DNA of 64,000 bases from Cornus controversa (Eukaryota; Streptophyta; Magnoliopsida; Cornales; Cornaceae). Position 1 is the stretch's first letter. Each line of letters begins with the position of its first letter. The notes under the pieces are model-generated. The model was not told where the DNA came from and made no database searches. It saw only the letters and a program-made list of their open reading frames with translations. The translations under genes were made by a program, and so were the position numbers. The stretch lies in the NCBI GenBank assembly GCA_026545225.1, contig CM048845.1, positions 14,968,501 through 15,032,500 on the forward strand. The letters are read 5' to 3'. Positions 11,932-23,816 of the stretch are shown in pieces.

Positions 11932-14305
11932 GTCATTAGGACTTTGATGGTCATGGACTTAGCTTATGTTCATTATTTATTTTTCATTGGACCATATCTT
12001 TTTGGTTAGGATAGGTTTTGTTTATTTTTAGTAATAATCATATGAGATAATGATAATTATATTTTTCTGAGAAATAATGTGATTTCTTTATATTTCTTTT
12101 TAATTTCACTTTGATTTGTGAATGCATAATTGGGACACTTAGTTTGTCAATGAATGAAGTACTTGATTTTATGATCTAAACATTGATGACCAATGTACTG
12201 TATTTATTTCTTTTTAGAGGTAAATCTTCTGAGTCTATACAATTTGTGCACTAGTCCAACTATGAGAGAATTGATTGAAAACTAATGTGAAGTTGACTAG
12301 AATATATTGTATGAGTAGCATTGAAAGCTTAAATGATCAATAAAAAAAAAATTGATGAAAAAATTTATGTTTTTATTCAGCATGAAAAAAAAAATGAATG
12401 AAAAAAAAATGATGAAAATTTGCTGAATATCTAAGACAAAAGAAAAAGGCTATCTTCGGGATGTGTTCGTAGCTTCCACTGCAATGTAAATCTCCAATGA
12501 GATATCTTTAAAAAAAATTAAAGAGTTGTTTTGAGGAAAATAGCTGACTGCCCGTAGAGTGATAGCCACCGTCTTAGAAAAAGAAAAAAATGAATGAAAG
12601 AAAAATAAATGATTGATCATGTAAAGTTATATTTGCTTATTATCCAATATGTTTTATAAGATGGATCAAAGGAATTTGATTAATTTTTGATGAAATTGGA
12701 TTGCACACACACACATGGATTTATTAGATGAATTTTTAAATTTTTATAAATATTTGTGTGTTGAAAGTTGTGTCATGATCATGAATTCGAGGATGAATTT
12801 TACAGACAATATATGGGTTTTAAAATTCTGCATTTATAAATGTTGGAAATCTTTCAAAAATTTTAGAACTCATGTTATTATCTGAAAAATGTACTTTGAT
12901 TATTCTCATGAGATTATTCATGTTTTTATTTTTATTTTCTTTTGAAAAATTTTTAAAAATCCAAAAATATGTTTTATTTTGATTTTGTGTTTATTTTTCA
13001 TACTTTGTGTACTTAATTGCTAAATCAAGTTGAGATGAGGAATATTTGATGAATTAGAGGTCCAAAGTGTTATTTTTCAAAATTCACAAAGTGGACCGGT
13101 CCCAATTATTGAGCACCGGTCGCACTTCTGTAGGTTCTGAGGAACCGAGAAAAGTTGGACCGGTCCCCAAATATTAGGACCGGTCGTACTTAGCGGATGC
13201 CCAATTTTGATGGAATTCACATGCGCCTTGTTGTTTTATGTTGCATTCCTCATATATGTGTGCACACACTCTCATAGCACTCTATATCAAAACTCTCTAC
13301 AACTCTCACACACTCATATCATATACATTCTCTTCCTCTTCTATATTTCTTGTGATTATTGACTATTGGAGGTTGGGATTATTTTTTTTAGAGGATTGTG
13401 GTGATTGTTGGTTTATTGAGTTTTGTAGTGAATTAATCAAACAAATATCTTTGAAGTTTGAGGATTGAAGCTTTGCTCTCCAAGTGTTTGACAAAATTCT
13501 TTAATGGAGCTTGTGATCTTGTTTATACTTCCATTCATTGTGACTTTTATGATTAGGTCTAAAAGAGCTAGGGGAGTGCTTTTAAAAGTGAAAGGAGTTT
13601 TGATTTGAAATATCTTGGTTGAGAGTCCTTATGTGATATGGGTAACATATTTGGATGTTTTAACTTTCATAATCAAAGTGTTTGTCATTATCATTGAGGT
13701 GAATACAATTATTATGACTCAATTGTTGGTATTCTTGATCTTAACATGTGGTATTATATTTGAGGACAGATCTTGATAAAGCACTTATAGAGGATAATGA
13801 TTCGAGCCTTATGAGTACCCAATGTATCTTTGATAATGGACATCATTCACTCTCCTACATCACTGATGATAACTAGTTTTTAAGGGTTTGATGTTTTGAT
13901 GATTCAAACTAGTTCATCTGTTTACTAGGTTTATGATTTAGACTTGGATATTTTTGGATACTCACGGTGTCTTTGATTAGGTTGCATGTTGATCTTATGG
14001 ATACCATATTTATGTTTGAATCATACTTTTGTAGAGTTTGATGCAAATTTTAATAGATGGAGTTATATGTTCAATGATATCTTTTTGATAGAGGTTGATA
14101 TCTAGTTTTTGGAGCTCATGATGATGATGATGATTAGGTCTTGATGATAGACTTAGTTATGTTTTGCTAGACTTTGAGTAGTTAACTCTATTTTGTCTAG
14201 GTTTGATGCTTGATCTTGTTATGTTTTGTTTATTTCATCAATTGATATGTTTTGGATATTTAATTGATCAGTGATGATTATTTTTTTTTAATCTCTCCAT
14301 GTGCT
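11932..14305 (+). other. Non-coding interior of gag-only Copia (copy A)
   Basis: This is where pol would normally lie, but no integrase, reverse transcriptase or RNase H motif is seen. It has A-rich ATGAAAAAAA tracts (12340-12610), ACCGGTCC-type motifs (13088-13195), and an LTR-like stretch with CA-rich pyrimidine blocks and a possible transcription start (13240-13500). The rest is TG-rich sequence without a long frame. Confidence 0.7.
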
Positions 14306-16432
14306 GTAGCCTGACTGATTCGAGTAATTAGGTCTTCGGGGTATCTTAAAGCCTAGTGCCCTAAAGCCATCTGGTTTGGGAGCCACTGACTGAAAGCTTG
14401 CTACATGGATCTTTCAGAAAGCTTAATAGATCAAGACATTGCACAACCAATAAAGCAATGAAAAAAAAAGAATGATGAAAAAAAAAAATGAAAAAGTCAT
14501 GTATGCATGTTGGGAAGTATGAGTTCAATAAGGGGAGCTAGTGAGTTGAAAGGGTATGTGTTTTAATATATTCAGAGCTGGGTTGTGCTACATGAGATGA
14601 CTGCTAGTTCACTTTACACGAGGGAGCTAGAGTTGATTATTTTGAGATATGTTGATGTGAATTATGTATGGGGACCATTGCTTTGAATTATGGAATTTGA
14701 AAGTTTGGAATTATTCTTGAATGCAAGTTTGTAACTATATATTGTAATCTTCTTCTTGAATTAATGTTGAAACAGAATTTTGAATGTTTGTGGGTAACCT
14801 TTCTGGAAACCCTCACGAGACTATACTCGTCCACTAGGGGAAACCTAGGGGTTTAAAGGCTTGTTGCATATGCTAAATGCAATCGTTTCTCCCACGAAAG
14901 TGGAGTTGGGTAGTTTAGTTAGTGTTTGTTAGTTTCTTTGTTTTAGTTTTGTTTTATTCTATTGCTAAGGGACTAGCAATATGTAAGTTTGGGGGTGTGA
15001 TAGGCGTTGAATGTTACGCATTCTAGCCTCTTAACTTATGTATTTTATTCTCTTAGTGATAGATTATTTTGTGATTTTACTTTGTTTTAGTGTTTTCTGT
15101 ATTTTCAGGGCCTTAATGATTATTTCAGTTAAAACCGTGATTTTGGGCTTTTAAAGATTACATGCAAGATGGTTAAATGAAGCCTACATCAATGAGATCC
15201 ATTCCACCATTTATTTCAACTCAAATCAGCCCAAGAAAGAGGTCCAAGAGAATTACAATTGCTTAAGAAGGTTTCGGGCCTGAAGTCCAAATCTGCGCAT
15301 AATGCAGTCTTAATCCCGTTTTGGAAAACGAACCAGAAGTTTTATTCTCGAGCCTCAAATTGACATAATTCTCGCATAAGGTTGAACGAAATTTGATTCT
15401 GCACACTTTTGTATTTCACGAAAATTCCGTAAATCAGACTTCTAGTAGGTCAAAAGTTGGGCCGAAGTCAGCAGAAAAAACTCACCTGATTAGTGCTGCG
15501 GGAAAACCTAATTTATTCCTAATTGGATTAGGACTTTGATGTATTCTCTTGGCTATTTAAAGTGACAAATTAGGGCTGTATTAAGGAGGCTTGGCAGCAG
15601 CTTTGAAGAGCTTTTGGGATAGAGAATCATTGGAGAACAAGGCGTATCATGAGCGGCTAGTTCAGCCACCAGGGTTTTGATGGAGCCCTAACTAAACATC
15701 ACTGGTTTGATTGTTCTAATTATTGGGGATTTTTGTATTCATTCATAGATTGTGTAATTTAGAGGATTCTTATTATAGAATTTAGCAATAAAAGTCTTAT
15801 AAATTCAGTTTCAATGATTTCTTATCTTGTCTTAGATACTTGATTGTTGTTATTGAACTCGTCCCTCTTATTTTCTGTGATCATGAGAGTGATTATTACA
15901 CAATGGTTTTAACTGAATATATCATTAAAAGCTTTGATGGATTATGCCTAGAGAAGATGAACCATGCTGCACCCTAGAGTAGAGTAGTTAGGCAGATGGC
16001 CCATGCCAATCGAAGATAGTCCATGACTTAGCCTTAATCATATGTTATCTTCTTGAAGGATGGAGGTGAGCTTGTAGCCACCGACACCACTTATGCATGA
16101 TATGATACCCCATAGTTAGTTCAATTGACCATTGATTGTGAAGTTAGTGGTGAAATCAATAACCCTAGACTTATCTTATATTCTCTACACTCCTTAGTTT
16201 TTCTTGCTTTTGTTCAATTGCTTCATTAGTTAATTTAGAATTAAAAATCAGAATTTATTTCTTTTAAATTTAATTAGAATTAGTCCTAACAATTCAACTC
16301 AATCAGACCACAGTCCCTGAGGTACGATACCCATTCCTTTCGATAGCCCTATTCTACAAGGAATTCGTTCTATTGCGAAGTGTGGTAATTTTTAATTGAT
16401 ATACTTTTTGAGTCACACTCACACACGAATCA
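14306..16432 (+). mobile_element. 3' end of a second Ty3/gypsy element with LTR
   Basis: Positions 14306-14997 are non-coding 3' interior ending in the purine tract AGTTTGGGGGTG. The LTR (14998-16432, 1435 bp) starts TGATAGGCG and ends CACGAATCA. The same LTR family forms the solo LTR at 52550-54073. The 5' half of the element is absent. It lies inside the Tekay-like element. Confidence 0.8.
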
Positions 16433-16942
16433 ACGATTGTTAGTATTGATGACCCCAAATAATAGGGAAGTATCAGTGTTAGTGATTGGTATAATTAGTC
16501 GAGGATATTACTTTAGACTAGAGATAGAGATGGATTGGATAGGTCTTGAGGTAGAGACTGTATACTCTAGGAAGCAAATGTTTCGGAGGATTATGGAAGT
16601 GAACCGTACATAGGGTTCGGAGATGCCCAACCATGTCACGTAAGTAGTTATTATCCACTAGGGGTGATCGTTTAGAATCGTCTATGCAATTTGTGGCTGT
16701 CTCAAAATTGTCTACTCACATTAGCTAGACAATTTCGTAGTTATATTGCTTTAGAGCAATTGAGACGCATTGATTGTGCTAGACTAAAGTGTTATGAGTT
16801 AGGTGTTACAAGTGTAACTCCTGGAGTATATGGAAAGAGAAAGTGACGATTATTGGCGAGAATAACATCCGGTATGGATTGGATTTGGAAAGACCTTAAG
16901 TATGCTAATTTCGAGGACGAAATTCCTTGAAGGTGGGGAGGC
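16433..16942 (+). mobile_element. 3' interior of the Tekay-like element
   Basis: It ends with a short coding remnant, NFEDEIP (about 16903-16926), typical of the C-terminus of Tekay/Del pol. The GGTGGGGAG purine tract and the 3' LTR follow directly. The preceding part is too decayed to show integrase or chromodomain. Confidence 0.65.
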
Positions 16943-17064
16943 TGTAAGGACCGGATTATTTTTGACCGGTTTCAAATGATTTTTGGACCGATTTTCTTTT
17001 TTTGAATTAATTAAATTTCAAAAAGATGTGAATAATATATATATGAATGGAATTATATATATAT

Positions 17065-17124
17065 ATAATACAATATAAGCCCACTGTATTGTATTATATA
17101 TATAGTGGGCTTATATTGTATTAT
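17065..17124. repeat. Perfect inverted repeat, 21-bp arms
   Basis: The arms 17065-17085 and 17104-17124 are exact reverse complements around an 18-base AT-rich loop. The core of the arm is CAATATAAGCCCACT. The counterpart 5' LTRs at 7.7 and 55.1 kb lack it, so it was gained in this LTR. Confidence 0.9.
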
Positions 17125-17125
17125 T

Positions 17126-17156
<31 letters not shown>

Positions 17157-18062
17157 AAGTGTGTGTGCGCGCGCGCATGAATAAATTTATGTGGACCAAA
17201 TTTAGTAAGAGGACTTGTGGTGCACAAGAAAAGAAGGAAAAAAAGATAAGGATTCAAAAGGTAAGAGAGCATGTGGTCGGCTGAAAGGAGAAGAGGAAAA
17301 AAAGAAAGGAAATAGAATAAAAATGGTAGAGAGAGAGCCGAGAGTTTCACGGCTAGAGAGAGCAAGCTTGAGAGAGAAAGCTTGGAAGAAGAAAGAGTTT
17401 GAGAAGAAGGAGAAGCCGAGAGGTTTGTGGGTTCAGTTGAAGGAGTTGAGCTCCGGTGGTGAATTGTCATAGCAATCATGGAGGTGCATGGCTGATGGGT
17501 TGTTCCAGGTGGGTGCGATTGTGACTGTTGTGGTGGCTTGAGGGGTTGTTGCAGCTAACTGATGGTGGGTCAAGGTTGAGTGACCACCATGGTCGATAGC
17601 AGCAGTGGTGGTGCTTGGTCGAAGTGGCAATTCTGGGGTGTTGTAGAGGTTGTTCCAGCTGTGGGATGGTCGGAGAAGATGGTGGGAAGCGGCTGTTCAG
17701 GCGATGTTTCTTCTGTTGGCTGGTCGCATGGATTGGTTTTGGTTGCTCATGACTGAGCTGTTTGGCTCTAATGGTGGTTCGGACAGCTGCCATATGGGGT
17801 TGGGTTTGGTGTGATAGCCATGGTGGCTGGTGGTGGTGCTGACTTTTTGGCTGGTGGCTCACGATATGATGGTGGCGATTGGGTCGGCTAGTGTATGCCA
17901 AAGGTGGAGGTTGGCTTGGGCTAGCATGGGTCTTTATTGTTGTGGTTCTCGATGAGCTGTTCCGCTGTGGGAACATGGTGGCTCGCGGGTTGGTGCTACT
18001 TGGTGATTCCATGGAGCTCACGGTTTGGGCAGTGGGCATTTGGCAAGGAAGGAGGTGATAAA

Positions 18063-21000
18063 TGTAATACCCCAAAAATTTGGACGTTAATTATTTTAAA
18101 GAATTTGAATTGCTTTATATTATTATTATTATTAATTCTTGTGAAATGCCTTGCCTCTATAGTTTATCATTTTAGGTGAGTTGCTTTTCTTTTATATGCA
18201 TTTGATCATTTTATGTGGATTGCGTATGTTTTATAGCTTCCAATTATTTCATGTAAATTTCTCTGTTTATATTTTTATCATTTTATGTGAATTGTTTATT
18301 GGTTATGTATTGTTTTATTTAAATCTTTTAAATGCTTTGGTTTGGGCTAGGAAGGAATCTAGGCTAGAATGGTTGGGCTAAGGATATGCTTAAGTTGTTG
18401 GGCCAGGGTTATAGTTATATTATTATTGTTAATTTTTTTTTTAGCTATTTAGTTTTTAGAAAAACAATAATATAATAAAATAATTATGACAAAAGGAGAT
18501 AAGAAATTAGGGTTTTTGCTGTTGGCTTTACACACAGAACTAAGAGAGAAGGGAGTGAAGGAATGATCAGGTAAACAAGTTGATTCGTCAAAGAGGCAAG
18601 TTTGATTCTTCTCTTCCCCTTTGACTCCGTATGCATAGTCTAAGTTTGAGGATTTTGTTTATATTGAAAATTTGTATATAATTTTTATGTTTATTTTTTG
18701 TTCTTACTGTTGATAAATTTCATGAGAATGAGTATGCAAATTATATATATGAGTCTAGAATTATATATGTATGAATATATGCATATATAGTTAATGCATG
18801 TGTTTAATGGATAGAAATTCATACATGCATGAATTTGGGATGGAAAGGGTTGTTGATTTGTAAAACTTTTGAGTTGTTAATGTTTAGTAAACGACTCTTG
18901 ATCTTTAGAAAAATAGATCGTGAGGAATTTGGCTTTAAACTTTTGAATTTTTCGAAGAACCCTAGAACTTGTGAATTAGGGGTTTTCGATTCAAGCAATT
19001 TTTGATGGGGCTTTTTGTACAAATGAGTAAAGGGGATCAAGAGAAGAAAAATGGTACAAAAATCAGAGTGAACGGAGCTCGAGAGAGGCCAAAAAATGCG
19101 TCGAAAACCCCCCAGTGTGCTGGGGAAGATGACCCAGCCGGCGCGTGAACCCCACGCATGCTGCCGGCGCGTGAGGGCGTGTGCGGCCGGGGCCCACCTC
19201 TGGGTCCGATATGGGCCAATTCTGAATTATTTTGGTATTTATTTTGAATTTTAGAATTTTTTGGAAAACTTGAAAATTCAAAAAATCATTTTGTTTAAAA
19301 TACTTTTATAATTCTAAAAATCCCCAAAATTTTATGTCAACTTCCTGGGAGTTTAAGGAGCTTGGGGTTTGAATTTCATGTTGAAATGATTTATCATTGG
19401 TTTTAAATTAATTTTTAAAGTGTTTAAAAACTAGGTTTTTCAGCTTCTTTAAATTTAGGAATTACTTAGAAATTTCCAACAATTCCAAAATTTTTACTGT
19501 AACTCTCTGAGGCTAAATACACTTGGGTTTAAATTTTCAACACAAAATAATCTTTCCTTGTTGTTCAATTGATTTTTAAAATGTCCAAAAGTTGGGTTTT
19601 TCATTTTCTGTAATTTTAGAAAATACTTTTATAACTTCAAAAATTCCCAAATTTTCACTGTACCTTGTTGGAGATTAAATAAACTTGATTGTAAATTTTC
19701 ATCTCGAAATGAGTTTTCTTTGGTGTTAAATTAATTTTTGAAGTGTCTAAAAGTTGAATTTTCACGTTCTTTTTTTTTTAGAAAATATTTTAAAATTCCA
19801 CAAATTTCTAGAAAAATTTAGGTAACTTTATAGGATTAATATGCACCTGGGTTTTAAATTTCATGTGAAGATGAGTCTCCCTTGTGATTGTGTTGGTTGT
19901 GAACGTATGCCTCGAATTATGTTTTATTTTCTTTTTGCTAAAAAAATATTTTTTTAAAATTCTCAAAAATTCTAGAAAATTTCAGAATGATTTAATAGGG
20001 TTCTTAGAAGTAGAATAGGCCCAGAAACCTAGATAAGAGTTAGGTTTAGACTCCCTCGTAGATTTGAGTGCATTGGGGGTTGGATTGGGTGTTTGCTTCT
20101 AAAGTGGTTAAATTGTGTTATTTGATTTACTTGAATGTATTTTCCTTTAAGGATATAAATGCCCATTAAATACTTGATTATAGTTTACTTGTGAACGATT
20201 TGTCTTATGGTGATAATTTGATGTCGGATAATTTGAATTATTTTGTTTGTGCAAATAAAAATCATAATGCACCTTGTTTATTTTATGTTTCATATTGGGA
20301 ATGCATCTATACATTTTATTTGGCATGTAAGGATTGCCCGACGTGTCAGGATCGCCCATACCTAATAAGGTATCTATGTATTTTATTTTGGCATGTAAGG
20401 ATTGTCCGGCGTGTCCGGATCGCCCATACCTAATAAGGTATCTATGCATTTTATTTTGGCATGTAAGGATTACCCGGCGTGTCAGGATCACCCATACCTA
20501 ATAAGGTATCTGTATATTATATTTGCTTTGTCATGATTGCCTAGATTTAATAAAATGCATGCATATGTTTCTTTACTTTGAACTTAAAGAATGGGTTCAT
20601 TGTTGAATGATAAGGGTTTGTTGGGACAATGTATAAGATGATTTTGATTTCTGAAAACATGAACTAGGTAGGGAATGACCAGTATGTATATACCTATACC
20701 TATTAAGGTATCAAAGGATAAAATGGTGATATGTTAGGATTACTTAAACTTGATAGTATTTCATGTTATGTTTATTTCTGTTGAACTTAAGGAATGCATT
20801 CACTTTTGCATAATAAGGGTTTCGGTGGAATATTATAAATATTGACTGTTGTTTTAAAAACATGAAACTGGATAAAAGAATAACTTGTATGTTAAATCTA
20901 TGGATTTATTTTGTGTCCCATACTGAGGGTATGTATATTGGTTCTTTGATTGGGATGTAGTCGATAGAACTTGCTCGTGGGTTTAACCCACTTTGTTGAT

Positions 21001-21401
21001 ATTTCAAGTTTCAGACAGGTTCCACCGCGAGGATAGAGTTTTGGGGTTTGGTGTAGCAGACGTCTCATCTCATCAGTTACAGGGTAGGAACTTGTCTTCT
21101 TCAAGAGTCATACTATGAACTTTTGAGACTTTGATTGTTGGTATTAATTTTAGAATTAAAAACTTTTGCTCATTCTGGTTAAGGGGTCCTTGGGTTACAG
21201 GACTTTCAAATTGTATTACAGGACATATACTTGTTTAGTTAGCGGTTATTTTAATTCAGAGTAACTTTCTATTCTGCTTTTAGAAATTTGTTCATTATAT
21301 CTTTTGTATTCTATGCTTGTTGCTACCAGTTGTATGTATCTCTCAGGTTTTGTGTATGAGACTGGCCACCTCATGCGCGAAATTTTCTGGGGGGTATTTC
21401 A
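18063..21401 (+). mobile_element. Nested solo LTR, Ty3/gypsy type
   Basis: It starts TGTAATACCCC and ends GGGGGTATTTCA, near-perfect inverted termini. Flanks are ATAAA (18058-18062) and ATATA (21402-21406), a target duplication with one mismatch. Length is 3339 bp. A GC-rich stretch at 19120-19200 and a GGTTTAACCCAC block near 20980 are typical of this LTR class. It has no interior, so it is a solo LTR. Confidence 0.75.
20303..20507 (+). repeat. Tandem repeat, three units of about 68 bp, inside the solo LTR
   Basis: Each unit contains GGCATGTAAGGATT, then CGTGTCAGGATC-like sequence, then the near-palindrome ATACCTAATAAGGTAT. A fourth, decayed part-unit follows. Confidence 0.9.
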
Positions 21402-21885
21402 ATATATATATATATATATCAATGGTGATGGCACTTGGACAGAAGTGTTGGGCTTAGGCAGTGGATAGAATGAGTTTGGTGCAATTGGTTTTGGAATTGG
21501 GTTGAGGTAGACATTGGGTAGCAATTGACTTTGGGCCATTATATTTGTTGAAATGGGTAGCCCCCTTGTATTATGATTGGGTTTGGTTTCTAAATAAATT
21601 AAATTGGGTTTATAATTTGGACTCATTGAATTTCTGGGTCCAAATGGGAATTAAAGACCAATCATTTGGACATTGAAAATGGGTCAGATAGAAAATGGTT
21701 CAGTAGATTGTTCGTGTGGGCTATGACACGGGAATGGACCGGAATTAGATATAAGCCGCTTTGTAGGTGCGGGCTTTGTGAAAGCGGGACTTAAGGTAAG
21801 TTGATTCTTACCTTTATCTCTTACGTATATTTTAATTACGTTGATTAATTTAAATACGTTCTTTTAATTGTTCATATGTGGTATT

Positions 21886-21922
<37 letters not shown>

Positions 21923-22470
21923 TTTGGGAATGGAAGCATATAAAATAGTGTTTGTTTTGCATTGTAATATGCATATGAAGTAGAATGAACCCATGTCAAT
22001 TATGCTAAATAATATATTTTTAGCTAAGTGTTATCTTGTATGCATATGTGACTTTTATGTATAGACTGAATATATTATGGTTATATATTGTGATTGGAAT
22101 GCATGTTAGTTACTTCTAGTAAATGCATGCATTGAGTGATATCACGATTATATTTGTGCTAAGTATACGTGCATATGTGCATTATATGCAAGATTTGACA
22201 TGTAGGTAATTATATATCGGTGTTGTGGTTAGAATGCATACTAGACACTTATAGTAAATGCATGTATTGAATGGAAACATAAACAATAGGGCTTATATGT
22301 AGGATTTGACATATATGTGATTATATGTGTGGTTGTGTAAAGAGGAATTCATGCTATGGACTTTTAAAATTAGCTTGTGCATTGTAATAAGCATGAAATG
22401 GAATGTTTGATCATTATATGTTTTAAATGCATATATGAGGTCGTTGTGAGGAAACAAGGGAAAATGGTCT

Positions 22471-22740
22471 ATGCTCGGTGACGGTTCTGATATGGTCTAA
22501 TCACCTTGAGTCAAATTAGCTCGGTGGCAATTCGGATATGGTTTAACCACCTTGAGCCAACTAATACTCGGTGATGGTTCTGATATAGTCTAATCACCTT
22601 AAGTCAAATTATGCTCAGTGGCGATTCAAATGTGGTTTAACCACCTTGAGCCAACCAATACTCGGTGATGGTTCTAAAATTGTCTAATCACCTCCAGTAA
22701 ATAAATATTTGGTGACAGTTCAAAAATTTTGTAATCACTA
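22471..22740 (+). repeat. Hairpin-forming tandem units in the gypsy LTR
   Basis: There are six units of about 45-57 bp. Each has a GGTGA or GGTGG box and, about 20 bases later, the complementary TCACC or CCACC box. Units alternate between the two forms, and the partner box changes with it. Confidence 0.85.
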
Positions 22741-23816
22741 GTGGGCAAACCAAAATATTGTTTTGGGACCATGACACTGGCAAAGTATGTCAAAATCATG
22801 CATCGGTTATAAGAGGTGTCTCAGGTCACATGATCAGTCGGGCATTCTAAATCATATGGGGTATCGGGTGAGACCCGAGGGAGAGAGTATATTTGTATGC
22901 TTATGTGTCTAACTATTAAGCATGTTGTATGGTTTAAATGCATTTTCATTGCATTTGAGATTTGGTACTTGTTGAGTAAAAGACGTGGGGATTGATTTAC
23001 ATTATTTATGTAAATGCTTAGACATATATGTTCTATATACAAATTGATATTGGATTTTTACTGATTTTGAGCATGCTAAAAATGGTTTTAAAAAATCATG
23101 TGCAGTAGATTTATATGTTCATATGTGTTAGAATTTCCATATGCATTGTTGGTTCGTGTATGCTTGGGGGAGCATGATTTTAAATATTGTGATATATTTA
23201 AATGTGTATATTTTTTAGAATATGTGAGGATCAACTTGCTGTAGCAGTGATAGTATGTTCGACATACCTTGTTGAGCTTTTGAGCTCATACCCCCCAGGT
23301 TTTGTAGGTATTGCAGATGATACGAAGTCAGTTAGGGACTGATAGTACCGGTTGTAGAGGTAATGATTAAATTCCTTATAATTTAATGTATGTCCAGGAT
23401 ATTAGATAGAAGTTTTACATTTAGATTAAATGTATTGAACGTTTTATGTTGGGTAGATTCTCCTAGTTGTACATTTGATGTATATATATGTGATAGATAT
23501 TTAGAGTTTGATTTATTTAATTTGGAGATGTATAATTTTCTTGAAAAAAATAGAAAATTGGAATTGTATGGATATTGATGGTTATATTATGAGTGTAGTC
23601 TCTCAGAGTCGCACCTCAGTTTTCGGGGACTCGAGAAATCGGGGCGTGACAATATATAACAGAAGGAGTAATAAATTTAGCTCTTCATGAACTTTCAGAG
23701 AGATTGTTAGGTGCTTGCGGGACCATGGTTCCAGGCCAATAGTAATGCACCACATACGCATATGTGTTCCCATTTGTCGAACATTTGTCGTGATGACGTG
23801 TTACTATTGACACAGT

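Larger units (their letters stand above)
1..14305 (+). repeat. Large direct duplication, copy A
   Basis: The sequence from base 1 to about 14305 is colinear with 46128 to about 61770. Both copies share the same transposon insertions with the same target sites. From 460 to 1050 I count about 14 substitutions against copy B, near 2 percent. Retrotransposon parts differ more, about 6 percent, mostly transitions. The duplication starts before the window, so its left edge is not visible. Similarity ends at about 14305, where copy A passes into another gypsy element. Indels include a 4-versus-2 unit minisatellite and a solo LTR present only in copy B. Confidence 0.93.
8596..14305 (+). mobile_element. 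Inner gag-only Copia retrotransposon, 5' part (copy A)
   Basis: The 5' LTR (8596-9780) starts TGTGAGATATAAATTTG and ends CAACTCACA. The primer binding site follows (TGGTATTAGAGC, 9783-9794), complementary to initiator tRNA-Met with one difference. Then come gag (9873-11931) and about 2.4 kb of non-coding interior. The element stops at about 14305 with no 3' LTR. It is a broken fossil; copy B has the whole element. Confidence 0.88.
7652..23651 (+). mobile_element. Tekay/Del-like Ty3/gypsy retrotransposon, composite fossil (copy A)
   Basis: The ATATA target duplication lies at 7647-7651 and 23652-23656. The 5' LTR starts TGTAAGGACC at 7652 and the 3' LTR starts TGTAAGGACC at 16943 and ends GGGGCGTGACA at 23651. 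Just before the 3' LTR is a FEDEIP-type pol terminus (about 16900-16932) and a GGTGGGGAG purine tract. The span is filled by other elements: two Copia pieces, a second gypsy 3' end and a solo LTR. Almost none of its own gag-pol remains. It is a broken, old element, older than the duplication. Confidence 0.85.
16943..23651 (+). mobile_element. Gypsy 3' LTR, interrupted by a solo LTR
   Basis: The outer LTR pieces are 16943-18062 and about 21402-23651, roughly 3.4 kb together, long but in the range for Tekay/Del elements. It ends in GAGCTCATACCCCCCAGG-type sequence near 23278 and GGGGCGTGACA. It holds a long palindrome at 17065-17124 and hairpin-forming tandem units at 22471-22740. Open frames in 17.1-18.1 kb are chance frames in LTR sequence. 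Confidence 0.8.

Noticed and set aside
17111-18179. Long frames rich in His, Pro, Thr (minus) or Lys, Glu (plus)
   Set aside because: They lie inside the gypsy 3' LTR and are partly matched by LTR sequence at 63824-64000. Composition reflects AG- and GGT-rich LTR sequence.
18063-23651. One 5.6-kb LTR from TGTAATACCCC to GGGGCGTGACA
   Set aside because: The flanks do not match, whereas GGGGGTATTTCA at 21401 pairs with TGTAATACCCC, and ATATA after 23651 pairs with ATATA before 7652. Two nested LTRs explain the data better.
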